Positions 24,283 through 32,737 of a DNA stretch of 48,137 nt are shown here, in pieces. The DNA comes from an uncultured Barnesiella sp. (GTDB taxonomy: Bacteria > Bacteroidota > Bacteroidia > Bacteroidales > Barnesiellaceae). Where the stretch lies: assembly GCA_944320015.1 (NCBI GenBank), contig CALUFO010000019.1, positions 1 to 48,137 of the forward strand, given 5' to 3'. The translations under genes were made by a program, and so were the position numbers. The notes below the pieces were generated by a model. The model did no database searches, had not been told where the DNA came from, and saw nothing but the letters and a program-made list of their open reading frames with translations. Within the stretch, counting starts at the first letter, position 1. Every line of letters begins with the position of its first letter.

Positions 24283-26013
24283 CTACAGTTTCCACCCCGA
24301 AATACTTTCCTGTATATTCCACAAATGGGCATATAGCCCTTCTTTTCGGACAAGCTCATCGTGTGTGCCTTCTTCCTTTATCCGCCCATTGTCCAAGACG
24401 ATTATCCGATCGGCATCCTTGATTGTTTTGAGCCTGTGGGCAATGGCAATGACGGTGCGTCCTTTAATCAAAGAGTCGATGGCTTTCTGCACCTCTACTT
24501 CATTTTCTGGGTCGAGCGAGGCGGTCGCTTCGTCCAATAGGATAACAGGCGCGTCTTTCAGTATGGCGCGGGCGATGGATATGCGCTGTTTCTCGCCTCC
24601 GGACAAGGTACAGCCTCCTTCGCCCACCATCGTGTCGTAGCCTTGCGGCAAGCGCATGATGAAGTCGTGGCAACAGGCTTTCTTGGCGGCAGTAATGATT
24701 TCCTCGTCTGTCGCGTCTGTCTTGCCGAAACGGATATTGTTGCGTATCGTGTCTTGAAACAGATAGACATCTTGGAACACCATAGAGATATGGCTCATCA
24801 GGCTTTCGGGAGCTATTTCGTCCATCGGCATACCGCCAAAGAAGATACGTCCCTGCTGTGGGTCGTAGAAACGGGCGCAAAGTTTCATCACCGTGCTTTT
24901 CCCGCTTCCCGAAGGGCCAACAAGAGCTGTCAAGGAGTTTTTGGGGAGCGTGACGGTTATGTCGTGCAGCACTTCTTTGTCCTGATAAGCAAACGATACA
25001 TGCTCAAACCGGATGTCGCCTGCCGCCGGGGATTGCCGTTCTCCTTTCATTTCCGGCTCGTTCATTAAGGAAAGAATACGTCCTCCTGCAATGGAAAAGT
25101 ATCGGAACTCGGTGAAATTGGTGAGGGCGGAAGTCAGCGGGTCGAACACACGGGAACCGACTACGAGAAACAGCACGAACACAAGGATAGAAAGTTGTCC
25201 TCCCAGCAAGAGGTAAGTGCCGCACAGGACCATCATCGTCAGCCCGGCACGAACTATCGTGATGCTCAACAGGACGAACGGGCCTAACAGCGCTTCCTGA
25301 CGGATGCAGGCACGGCGAAGTTCGGCAAAGGCATCGCGCAGCCGGACGAAACGGTCGCCCAACAGATTGTAGGCTTTCATCACCCGAATACCCTGCAAGT
25401 ATTCCTCCAATCGGTTTCCCGCGTTTATCTTCGCTTGGATTTGCCTGCCGCTCAGCTTCCGCTGCGCCTTTGTACTTGCCCACAGGACGAGCAAGGCAAG
25501 CGGCAAGGCGGCAAACATACTGACCGCCATTCTCCAATCTATCCATATCAATGAAGCAAAAGCCAGCACTGGCATTACCACTGCGCCCATCAATTGGGGC
25601 AGATGGTGAGAGATTCCCGTTTCTGCCATCATGAAATCCGTAATCAGCATGGAGGACAAGTCGCCGGGGTCACGCCTTGAAAGGAAGCCTAATGAAAGTT
25701 TCCGCAGGTGTTCCGCCAGTGACAAACGTCCCGAAGCACTCATTTCGTAGGCTCCACGGAAATTGGCGCGGTAAGAAGCCCTTTCCGCCAAAGCCATGAC
25801 CAGCATATAAATGGTCATAACGCCGAATATCCACCACAAGCGGGTCGTGTCGAGCGGCTGTCCGCTTCCGTCAAACGCATTGAAAATGATGCGTATTGCC
25901 TCTATGGAAAGGCAAAACGGCACGATATTGACCAAATTGGCAAGCATGGTGTAACCCACAGGCTTGTAAAGCCGTTCGGTATGTCCTATTGTTATGTTTT
26001 TGACTGCATTCAT
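24283..26013 (-). CDS. ABC transporter, fused permease/ATPase (second half-transporter)
   Basis: A 576-residue half-transporter: membrane domain (~1-320, about six segments) and nucleotide-binding domain (~335-576) with Walker A GPSGSGKST, Q-loop VFQDVYLF, signature LSGGEKQR, Walker B VILLDEATASLD and switch His in AIAHRL. It resembles the YbtP/YbtQ and IrtA/IrtB group, which have the exporter fold yet import siderophores, but drug and lipid exporters share this fold. Thirteen bases after the methyltransferase gene, last in a tight operon. Confidence 0.88.
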   Translation of the reverse strand: MNAVKNITIGHTERLYKPVGYTMLANLVNIVPFCLSIEAIRIIFNAFDGSGQPLDTTRLWWIFGVMTIYMLVMALAERASYRANFRGAYEMSASGRLSLAEHLRKLSLGFLSRRDPGDLSSMLITDFMMAETGISHHLPQLMGAVVMPVLAFASLIWIDWRMAVSMFAALPLALLVLWASTKAQRKLSGRQIQAKINAGNRLEEYLQGIRVMKAYNLLGDRFVRLRDAFAELRRACIRQEALLGPFVLLSITIVRAGLTMMVLCGTYLLLGGQLSILVFVLFLVVGSRVFDPLTSALTNFTEFRYFSIAGGRILSLMNEPEMKGERQSPAAGDIRFEHVSFAYQDKEVLHDITVTLPKNSLTALVGPSGSGKSTVMKLCARFYDPQQGRIFFGGMPMDEIAPESLMSHISMVFQDVYLFQDTIRNNIRFGKTDATDEEIITAAKKACCHDFIMRLPQGYDTMVGEGGCTLSGGEKQRISIARAILKDAPVILLDEATASLDPENEVEVQKAIDSLIKGRTVIAIAHRLKTIKDADRIIVLDNGRIKEEGTHDELVRKEGLYAHLWNIQESISGWKL

Positions 26014-26026
26014 ATTCTAAATCCTT

Positions 26027-26647
26027 TCATTTATGTGCTATAATATGTAATTCTTCTTTTTTGCGAATTGTTTTGACCGACGAGAAGCCTGCTTCAAACA
26101 ATAGCTGTTTCAATTCATCGGCAGTATAGACCATCATTCCGTCTATCCGTTCCGTCCACATTTTTCCAAGTTCGGGATCGCTCGCTTCCAAACTGATAAG
26201 AAAACAGCCTCCTTTTCGGAGCACACGCGCCACCTCAGACAACGCCTTGTTTACAGGCGACCAGAAATAGAGCGTTTCAAAAGCTGTGACAGCATCAAAC
26301 GCTTCCTCTTTATAGGGCAAGGAACAGACATCCCCTTGTTGTATGAAACATCTTTTATCCAAGTCTTTTGCATTGTACTTTTGGGCGAATGAAACACTTT
26401 CTTTTGACAGGTCTATGCCGTAGATGTTGCCTTTCGGACATAAATTCAATAGACGTTTCAAATTCGCACCGCCGCCGCAGCCTATATCAAGCACATTCCA
26501 TTCCGGCTGCCATTCCACTTGCTTCATGCCACGATTGGCCAAAGATGCATGAAAACAATTCATTCCCCGCAAAATCATCCGTCCCCAGAATCCTTGCGGA
26601 CAGCTTGTGTTTTGCAAAACCTTGTTTAAGAAGTTCTTTTTACTCAT
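26027..26647 (-). CDS. Class I SAM-dependent methyltransferase (Methyltransf_11/25 type)
   Basis: A 206-residue protein with SAM-binding motif I NVLDIGCGGGANLKRLL, acidic IYGIDLSKESVSFA, and motifs DAVTAFETLYFWSPVNKAL and VLRKGGCFLISLE. The substrate is not evident; such enzymes methylate small molecules. It sits seven bases after one ABC gene and 13 before the other, so it is likely to act on what the transporter pair carries. Confidence 0.88.
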   Translation of the reverse strand: MSKKNFLNKVLQNTSCPQGFWGRMILRGMNCFHASLANRGMKQVEWQPEWNVLDIGCGGGANLKRLLNLCPKGNIYGIDLSKESVSFAQKYNAKDLDKRCFIQQGDVCSLPYKEEAFDAVTAFETLYFWSPVNKALSEVARVLRKGGCFLISLEASDPELGKMWTERIDGMMVYTADELKQLLFEAGFSSVKTIRKKEELHIIAHK

Positions 26648-26654
26648 ATGACTT

Positions 26655-28457
26655 TTAATTTTTGTTCAACGTCCAATGGTATGCGCTCGTATAGGCATCC
26701 CACATATTTTTATATACGCCCTCTGTCACGGACAGTTGTTCATGCTTTCCGCACTGCACGATGCGCCCTTCTTTCAAAACGACAATCTGATGCGCGGAGA
26801 TAACGGACGAAAGGCGGTGTGCTATCACGATAACTGTCTTGTCCTTTATCAGCGACTGCAAAGCCATCTGCATTTTATGCTCGTTTTCAGGGTCGGCAAA
26901 GGCAGTCGCTTCGTCCAGCACCAGTATCGGCGCATTCTTCAATATGGCGCGAGCCACACATATCCGTTGGGCTTCGCCGCCGGACAGAAAAACACCTTTG
27001 TCGCCAATCCGTGTTTCATAGCCTTGCGGCAGACGCTCTATGAAGTCGTGGCATTGGGCGGCTTCTGCGGCAGCTATCACTTTTTCTTTCGTGGCATCAG
27101 GAGAGCCGACGGCAATGTTCTCATACAGCGTGTCGTAGAAAAGGAAAGTGTCTTGAAACACGAATGAAACCATGTCCATCAGCTTTGCAGTAGCTATCTG
27201 ACGTATATCCACACCACCTATGCAGATTTCCCCTTGCTCCACATCCCAGAACCGGGGTATCAGGTTGGCAACCGTTGATTTTCCACTTCCTGACGGTCCA
27301 ACAAGGGCGGTTATTTTTCCCTGCGGAGCGATGAAACTGACATCGCGTAGGGCTTCTGTCCGTGTTCCCTGTTCCGTATTTTCGTAGGAAAATGACACAT
27401 GGCGAAACTCCACATCGTAAGCGGTCGGCACCTTAGGATGTTCCGGCTCCGGCACAGGCTTCTTTTCCAATATACGGTCGATACGGTTTACCCCTTCGTT
27501 GATGTCGCGTGTGTTGCCTCCTAAAAAGGTCAGTTTGTAAACGGGCGAAGCCATGCCCGGTCCCATGATGATGAAGAACAGCCACACCACAGCCAATGAA
27601 AGCGATTGCGGACTGGCTTGCAACAGCAGGATGCCCATCGGGAGTATAAATGTCACCATCGAATTGAGCAGGACGGTAAATGCAATCATCCCGTTCTGAT
27701 AGGTGTCGCAACATTTCAAAGCGAATGTCTTGTATGCCTGTATCTCGGCGTTGAACTGGCGGAACGAGCGGACACTTTGCCCGAAAATCTTGACTACGGG
27801 CATTCCCCGTACATATTGAACGGCAGATGCGCTCATCTTTTCCTGTGCATCGTAATAGATAGACATGAACTCCCTTGCCCGTTTCCCCATGAAATTGGAG
27901 AATTGCAGGAAGAGGCTAATCACCACGACCGCCAGACAGACCACCGTCAGCCACACATCCAAAGAGAAAAAGATGACCAGCATTACCGCCACCGTTGCCA
28001 CTACATTGACCAAATCCGGGATGGTATGGGCGATGAAGCCTTCTATCTTTTCGATGTTCTGATCCATCGTTTTCTTGATGGCTCCCGTGGAAGTGTTGTT
28101 CAGATACCCTAACGGGAGTTTTCCGATATGCTCGGACAGGCGGACACGCAACCCATACAAGATGCGGAAAGCAGCCACATGGGAGGACATCAGAGCAGCA
28201 TAGAGCAATATCAATCCGCCAACAAGCCCTCCGAAGGCTATCCATCCCCAGCGCATCATATACGTTCCGTCCGAAGCGGCAGGATTTACGCCATGCGACA
28301 GCAGTTCTTTTAGGATTTCATAAACCGCCCAATAAGGCACAAGCATACATACCGCACTTCCGGCGGACAGCAGACCTGCCAATATAAGCAGACCTTTCTT
28401 TTGTCCCGCTATCTCGAACAGTCGGGACAAACCTTCTTTCTTTTTTGACTTTTCCAT
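26655..28457 (-). CDS. ABC transporter, fused permease/ATPase (first half-transporter)
   Basis: A 600-residue half-transporter: membrane domain (~20-330) then nucleotide-binding domain with Walker A GPSGSGKST, signature LSGGEAQR, and Walker B ILVLDEATAFADPENE, where ATAFADPE replaces the usual ATASLD. I associate that variant with the YbtPQ/IrtAB group, which handle iron chelates; this is from memory. It probably pairs with the 576-residue protein as a heterodimer. A truncated copy of its residues 31-158 is present at 23788-24172. Start at 28457, ten bases after the methyltransferase. Confidence 0.88.
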   Translation of the reverse strand: MEKSKKKEGLSRLFEIAGQKKGLLILAGLLSAGSAVCMLVPYWAVYEILKELLSHGVNPAASDGTYMMRWGWIAFGGLVGGLILLYAALMSSHVAAFRILYGLRVRLSEHIGKLPLGYLNNTSTGAIKKTMDQNIEKIEGFIAHTIPDLVNVVATVAVMLVIFFSLDVWLTVVCLAVVVISLFLQFSNFMGKRAREFMSIYYDAQEKMSASAVQYVRGMPVVKIFGQSVRSFRQFNAEIQAYKTFALKCCDTYQNGMIAFTVLLNSMVTFILPMGILLLQASPQSLSLAVVWLFFIIMGPGMASPVYKLTFLGGNTRDINEGVNRIDRILEKKPVPEPEHPKVPTAYDVEFRHVSFSYENTEQGTRTEALRDVSFIAPQGKITALVGPSGSGKSTVANLIPRFWDVEQGEICIGGVDIRQIATAKLMDMVSFVFQDTFLFYDTLYENIAVGSPDATKEKVIAAAEAAQCHDFIERLPQGYETRIGDKGVFLSGGEAQRICVARAILKNAPILVLDEATAFADPENEHKMQMALQSLIKDKTVIVIAHRLSSVISAHQIVVLKEGRIVQCGKHEQLSVTEGVYKNMWDAYTSAYHWTLNKN

Positions 28458-28467
28458 TGTTATTACG

Positions 28468-29283
28468 TTATTTTGAAATGATTTTATAGCCCAGCAACGA
28501 ACTGAACTTATAGCACAACCGCGTCATCCTCCCCAATATCTGCCCGAAGAAAAAGCCCCAGCGCGGGCGGAAGAACTTCATGTAGTTGGCTTGCTCGATG
28601 AGTTGCAAGGCTGGTTCCCATTGTTCCACTAAATGCCCATCGCTCAGCCCGGAACGGATTTGAGCTTCGTGCTTGCGAAGGGAATCGGGCTTCACACCGT
28701 GCCGGCTCATCATCGTGCCGCAGACATCAAACCACAGTTCGCCTCCCCCGAAACAGCTCGCTACAGCGTGCAAGAAGGTCTTTACCTGTTTCTCGTAAAA
28801 ATACATCAGCACACCCTCTACGATGAAGATAAATTCCCCGTCGGGATGTTTGCGATGCAAGTCATCCATCCACTCGGTTTCCAGCAAAGACGCCGCAATA
28901 TAGACATTGCCCGGCTGTTCGGGTATCAACTCCCGGCGCAGCGCGATGACCTCAGGCAAATCCAAATCATAAAAGACCGCTTTCCCGCCTCCGATGCGCT
29001 GGAAACGGGTGTCCAGACCGCAGCCCACATTGACTACGACCGGACGGGGATGCGCTTCAATAAACCGCCGCACGGCATGGTCGAAATACCATCCGCGCAC
29101 CACGCATCCCACTTCGCTCAGCTTTGCCCCGTCAAATTGGGAGTAATCGTATTCCAGACTGTCTGCCAGCCGTTCCGCTGTCTTGTCATACAGGATGGGA
29201 TTGTTCCGGCGGCTTTCTTTGGCTCTCATGTATAGCGGAATAAGAAGCGTTTCCGCTACGATGCTCTTAAACTCGTGTTTCAT
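28468..29283 (-). CDS. TcmP/LCMT-like class I methyltransferase
   Basis: A 271-residue protein of the leucine carboxyl methyltransferase/TcmP type: N-terminal ETLLIPLYMRAKESRRNNPILYDKTA, SAM motif VVNVGCGLDTRFQRI, VFYDLDLPEVIALR, and FIFIVEGVLMYF. Such enzymes O-methylate carboxyl or hydroxyl groups of natural products. It is the first gene of the operon of two methyltransferases and two ABC proteins. A palindrome lies 27 bases upstream. Confidence 0.87.
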   Translation of the reverse strand: MKHEFKSIVAETLLIPLYMRAKESRRNNPILYDKTAERLADSLEYDYSQFDGAKLSEVGCVVRGWYFDHAVRRFIEAHPRPVVVNVGCGLDTRFQRIGGGKAVFYDLDLPEVIALRRELIPEQPGNVYIAASLLETEWMDDLHRKHPDGEFIFIVEGVLMYFYEKQVKTFLHAVASCFGGGELWFDVCGTMMSRHGVKPDSLRKHEAQIRSGLSDGHLVEQWEPALQLIEQANYMKFFRPRWGFFFGQILGRMTRLCYKFSSLLGYKIISK

Positions 29284-29301
29284 CTTTATTCTATTTTAAT
29301 C

Positions 29302-29323
29302 GTGAACGTTTCGATCGAACGTG
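29302..29323. promoter_or_regulatory. Candidate TetR operator ahead of the methyltransferase operon
   Basis: TTCGATCGAA (29310-29319) is a perfect 10-base palindrome and is flanked by ACG/CGT so that a longer imperfect palindrome (29306-29322) surrounds it. It lies 27 bases upstream of the first operon gene, the right place for repression by the divergently related TetR gene product. No experimental support. Confidence 0.45.
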
Positions 29324-29363
29324 AGAAAGGTGCGCAATAGCGAACGATATTCAGATTTGTTCA

Positions 29364-29399
29364 TAAAAAAAGGAGGAAACCTCCGTGAAGATTTCCTCC
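29364..29399 (-). terminator. Terminator of the tetR-type gene
   Basis: On the minus strand GGAGG (29384-29380), TTT and CCTCC (29376-29372) form a hairpin immediately followed by seven T residues; a longer alternative pairing 29372-29379 with 29392-29399 also exists. It separates the regulator from the operon it precedes. Confidence 0.75.
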
Positions 29400-29450
29400 C
29401 TGCCAGCCGTCCTGACGCGACTGATTGTCTGTATGTGCGTTGCCTATATC

Positions 29451-30062
29451 TCATATTTTGATAATTGCCCTCCAACCTTGAATTTCAAACAGTATGTAAT
29501 CGTGCAGAATAACCTCCATTTCCTGCCGGGGTACGGAGTGCATCAGCAGTTCCTCGAACATCGTGAACATCCATACCGTATGCAGATGGATGATGAAGTC
29601 GGACACCGACGTATTGATTTCGGGATGCTTCTGCTGCATGGACGCGAACCATGCCTTGACCACTTCCGTAGAACGGTCGGTATAATTCTCGCGGAAGCGT
29701 TCCAATGAAGAACCTTGTGCATGGAACAACAAAATTCCCATCAGTATGCGGTGCTTGTCAATCAACGAAACATATTCGTCTATGCAGGATTTCAGGTATT
29801 TTTCCGACCGCATCATCATAATGTCCTCACCCCGTATGCCGTGGTGTTCTTGCAGCATGGCTTCCAAAGCATACAAGACAGGACGGACTACTTCACGGAA
29901 CAATTCATCTTTGTTCGTGAAGTAGTTATAGATATTCCCGACACCAACACCTGACAACTCCGCTATTTCGCGCATGGAAGTCTTGGAATAGCCTTTCTGT
30001 CCGAATTGCTGTCTGGCAATCGTCAATATCCGACCTCGTATGTCCTCTTTCAGCACTTGCAT
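29451..30062 (-). CDS. TetR/AcrR family transcriptional regulator
   Basis: A 203-residue repressor. The N-terminal helix-turn-helix is plain: ILTIARQQFGQKGYSKTSMREIAELSGVGVGNIYNYFTNKDELF. The ligand-binding C-terminal half (~60-203) contains HTVWMFTMFEELLMHSV and is not diagnostic. It lies ahead of the methyltransferase/ABC operon, with its own terminator between, and probably controls that operon and itself. A -7 element and a 13-base palindrome are upstream. Confidence 0.9.
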   Translation of the reverse strand: MQVLKEDIRGRILTIARQQFGQKGYSKTSMREIAELSGVGVGNIYNYFTNKDELFREVVRPVLYALEAMLQEHHGIRGEDIMMMRSEKYLKSCIDEYVSLIDKHRILMGILLFHAQGSSLERFRENYTDRSTEVVKAWFASMQQKHPEINTSVSDFIIHLHTVWMFTMFEELLMHSVPRQEMEVILHDYILFEIQGWRAIIKI

Positions 30063-30095
30063 TTATAACGAACAATGTCTGTTTTTAATTATTTG

Positions 30096-30127
30096 CAAAG
30101 GTACAAGGCTTGAAATTGTCGGACAAT
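30096..30127 (-). promoter_or_regulatory. Promoter and palindrome of the tetR-type gene
   Basis: Minus-strand TACCTTTG (30103-30096) is an exact -7 element 33 bases before the start codon. A 13-base perfect palindrome, ATTGTC-G-GACAAT (30115-30127), overlaps the expected -33 region and may be the autoregulatory operator. Confidence 0.6.
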
Positions 30128-30215
30128 ACCTATTATTAGGGATTTAATTTTAACATCACAAAACTATATTTCATCGGACAAAAACCAATTGACTTCAAGT
30201 GTAATATAATCTCAC

Positions 30216-30848
30216 TCAATCAAAAGGCACAACCCAATTCTCGTCCCGAGCCGCTTCGAAACAGAGGGCTATTTGCTCGTAGGTGACTTTGTCTTCCGAG
30301 AGAGGCGGCAGTTCGTCCAAAGCGAAATAGGCGCTACCCAATGTCTCGGTATTTGGGCGGAAAGCCCCTCGCTTCACTCGGCAAAGGAAAAAGGCTTTGC
30401 ACACGTTGTAGGCATAAGGCGGCCTATTATGGAGATTACGGTCTTGCAGAGCCAGCAGCCGCACGACCTCCACTTCGAGACCGGCCTCTTCAAGTACCTC
30501 TTTCTCGGTATTGCTTTTGAGAGTCTGGTTCACATCGACCCACCCTCCGGGGAGCGACCATGTACCGTCGCGCTCCTCGACCAGCAGAATTTTCCCCGCC
30601 TCGAAAATCGCCGCCCGAGTATCGAGTTTGGGAGTCTGAAAACCCATTTCTCCACAAAACAGGTGCTTTACCTGCTCACACGGCAGGTCGGTATAGCAGC
30701 TCACGATTTCGGCCGAGAGGTCACGAATACGCTGGAAACGCTCCAGATCAAAAACGTCTTTCGAATAAGCCAATCCGGCCTGAGCGATAAACTGCAACTC
30801 TTTGGCCCAATCGAGCCACCGGGGGCTTGGATTTTTTTGTGATTCCAT
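30216..30848 (-). CDS. NUDIX hydrolase with N-terminal NUDIX_N-type domain
   Basis: A 210-residue protein. The N-terminal helical part (WLDWAKELQFIAQAGLAYSKDVFD) matches the domain found in ADP-ribose/CDP-choline pyrophosphatases, and residues ~80-190 are the NUDIX fold. The NUDIX box GGWVDVNQTLKSNTEKEVLEEAGLEV keeps the EExG part, but the first Glu is Gln and the usual Arg is Lys. I use Met at 30848, not 30884, because the -7 element at 30886-30893 would put the transcript start inside the longer version. Native neighbour at the edge of the cassette. Confidence 0.85.
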   Translation of the reverse strand: MESQKNPSPRWLDWAKELQFIAQAGLAYSKDVFDLERFQRIRDLSAEIVSCYTDLPCEQVKHLFCGEMGFQTPKLDTRAAIFEAGKILLVEERDGTWSLPGGWVDVNQTLKSNTEKEVLEEAGLEVEVVRLLALQDRNLHNRPPYAYNVCKAFFLCRVKRGAFRPNTETLGSAYFALDELPPLSEDKVTYEQIALCFEAARDENWVVPFD

Positions 30849-30885
30849 AGCAAAAATGTTTATAAAAGAAACGTAAAAATCCACA

Positions 30886-30893
30886 CAAAAGTA
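30886..30893 (-). promoter_or_regulatory. -7 element for the NUDIX gene
   Basis: Minus-strand TACTTTTG is an exact match, placing the transcript start near 30880 and so favouring the downstream start codon at 30848. Confidence 0.55.
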
Positions 30894-30986
30894 TAGCTAC
30901 CTCCTATAAATCCCGCCTTGTAAAATACCTGTAAAATAGGTAGTACAATCGGTAATTTATCTACACGGCACACGGCTGGCACGCCC

Positions 30987-31219
30987 TATCTTTGTAACTG
31001 ATTCATCGGGTTTCGTGCCGAACAAAAAGTGCCACGTTCCTACCAATGATTCCAATCGTTGACCTATAAAGAGAAAAGGATAAAAAAATGACAGATTAAA
31101 ACAGTTTTTTTGAACAAAGTTTCACCGAGATAAAAAAATCTTTGTGTATTTTCGTAATGATTTTTCATTTTGGAAAAAATTATCACGATACATCACTTAA
31201 CTGCTAAAAACGAACTTCT
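30987..31219 (+). promoter_or_regulatory. -7 element and long AT-rich leader of the redox cluster
   Basis: TATCTTTG at 30987-30994 is an exact -7 match; the -33 region is not consensus (CTGGCACG lies there). The resulting leader of ~220 bases is AT-rich with poly-A and poly-T runs, contains no gene, and ends at the ATG of the ferredoxin gene. With 30894-30986 it fills a divergent interval of over 300 bases. No known riboswitch was recognised. Confidence 0.5.
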
Positions 31220-32719
31220 ATGTTACGAAAAATCAGGATAGCCGCCGCAACTATCTGCTTTGCACTCATCACACTACTGTTTCTCGACGTCACGGGTACA
31301 TTGCATCTGTGGTTCGGTTGGCTGGCGAAGATACAGTTCCTACCGGCCATATTGGCGCTAAACGTAGGCATTGTCGCATTTTTGGTTATTCTCACCTTGC
31401 TCTTCGGACGTATCTACTGCTCGGTCATCTGCCCGCTGGGCGTGTTCCAAGACATTGTCTCGTGGCTGGCAAGCAAGCGCAAACGGAATCGATTCCGCTA
31501 CTCGGCCGCCCTCTCGTGGTTGCGCTATGGCATGCTGGTTGTCTTCGTCGCACTCCTACTGGCCGGGTTAGCCTCTTGGGCTGCGCTCATCGAGCCATAC
31601 AGCGCCTACGGCCGCATCGCCTCCAACCTGTTCGCACCCGTTTACCGATGGGGCAACAACCTGTTCGCAGCCATAGCCGAGCATGTCGACAGCTACGCCT
31701 TCTACTCGGCCGAGATATGGCTCAAAAGCCTTCCCACTCTCCTCATCGCCATCGCCACATTGGTAATCATCGTCGTATTGGCTTGGCGCAACGGACGTAC
31801 CTATTGCAACACCATTTGCCCCGTAGGCACCGTATTGGGACTTCTGTCGAGATTCTCGCTCTTCCGCCCGGTAATCGACACCGACAAATGCAACGGCTGT
31901 CAATCGTGCGCCCGCAACTGCAAAGCCTCGTGTATCGACGCCAAAAACCACACAATCGATTACAGCCGCTGCGTGACCTGTATGGACTGCATCGGGAAAT
32001 GCACTCAACACGCCATACACTATGTGCCTCGCACCCGGGCGGTTCATAAACCGAACCAATCCCTCACCGAAGCGAAAAAAGAGGGTACAACCGGTTCCCG
32101 CCGCACATTCCTGTCACTAACCGGTTTATTGGCAACGACCGCCATACTGCACGCACAAGAGAAAAAAGTCGACGGAGGGTTGGCGGTCATAGAAGACAAA
32201 AAGATTCCCAAGCGCGCCACACCTATCACCCCGCCGGGGTCACTCAGCGCGTCGCACTTCGCGCAACACTGTACCGCTTGCCAATTGTGCATAGCCAATT
32301 GCCCCAACCAAGTATTGCGCCCGTCGGGCAACCTGATGACTTTCATGCAACCCGAGATGTCGTATGAACGAGGATATTGCCGTCCGGAATGTGCTAAATG
32401 TGCCGAAGTTTGTCCCACCGACGCTATCCATCTGACTTCCTTGGCCGAGAAATCGAGCATACAAATAGGCCATGCCGTATGGGTAAAAGCCAATTGCGTG
32501 CCCCTCACCGATGGCGTGGAATGCGGCAACTGTGCCCGCCACTGCCCCACGGGAGCCATACAAATGGTCGCCTCAGATGCCGACAACCCCTCCTCGCCCA
32601 AGATTCCGGCCATAAACATAGAGCGCTGTATCGGCTGTGGCGCCTGCGAGAATCTATGTCCCGCCCGCCCGTTTAGCGCCATTTATGTCGAGGGACACAA
32701 AAAGCACCGTATCATCTAA
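31220..32719 (+). CDS. NapH/YccM-like membrane ferredoxin with extra iron-sulfur domains
   Basis: A 499-residue membrane redox protein. Four hydrophobic segments (~9-29, 42-62, 103-123, 172-190) with the two CxxxCP motifs of the NapH/NosR family (CSVICPLG at 67, CNTICPVG at 196). Then two [4Fe-4S] motifs (CNGCQSCARNC, CVTCMDCIGKC, 224-261), a twin-arginine-like hydrophobic segment GSRRTFLSLTGLLATTA (292-308), and at least four more cysteine clusters (CTACQLC 351, CRPECAKC 387, CVPLTDGVECGNC 426, CIGCGAC 470). It looks like NapH joined to a NapG-like exported ferredoxin. Likely passes electrons across the membrane to the next gene's product. Confidence 0.85.
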   Translation: MLRKIRIAAATICFALITLLFLDVTGTLHLWFGWLAKIQFLPAILALNVGIVAFLVILTLLFGRIYCSVICPLGVFQDIVSWLASKRKRNRFRYSAALSWLRYGMLVVFVALLLAGLASWAALIEPYSAYGRIASNLFAPVYRWGNNLFAAIAEHVDSYAFYSAEIWLKSLPTLLIAIATLVIIVVLAWRNGRTYCNTICPVGTVLGLLSRFSLFRPVIDTDKCNGCQSCARNCKASCIDAKNHTIDYSRCVTCMDCIGKCTQHAIHYVPRTRAVHKPNQSLTEAKKEGTTGSRRTFLSLTGLLATTAILHAQEKKVDGGLAVIEDKKIPKRATPITPPGSLSASHFAQHCTACQLCIANCPNQVLRPSGNLMTFMQPEMSYERGYCRPECAKCAEVCPTDAIHLTSLAEKSSIQIGHAVWVKANCVPLTDGVECGNCARHCPTGAIQMVASDADNPSSPKIPAINIERCIGCGACENLCPARPFSAIYVEGHKKHRII

Positions 32720-32737
32720 CCCTCAAAACGAAAGACA

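Noticed and set aside
30977-30994. TGGCACG followed by TTTG, resembling a sigma-54 promoter
   Set aside because: The distance between the GG and GC elements does not fit sigma-54 and the TTTG belongs to an exact TATCTTTG element.
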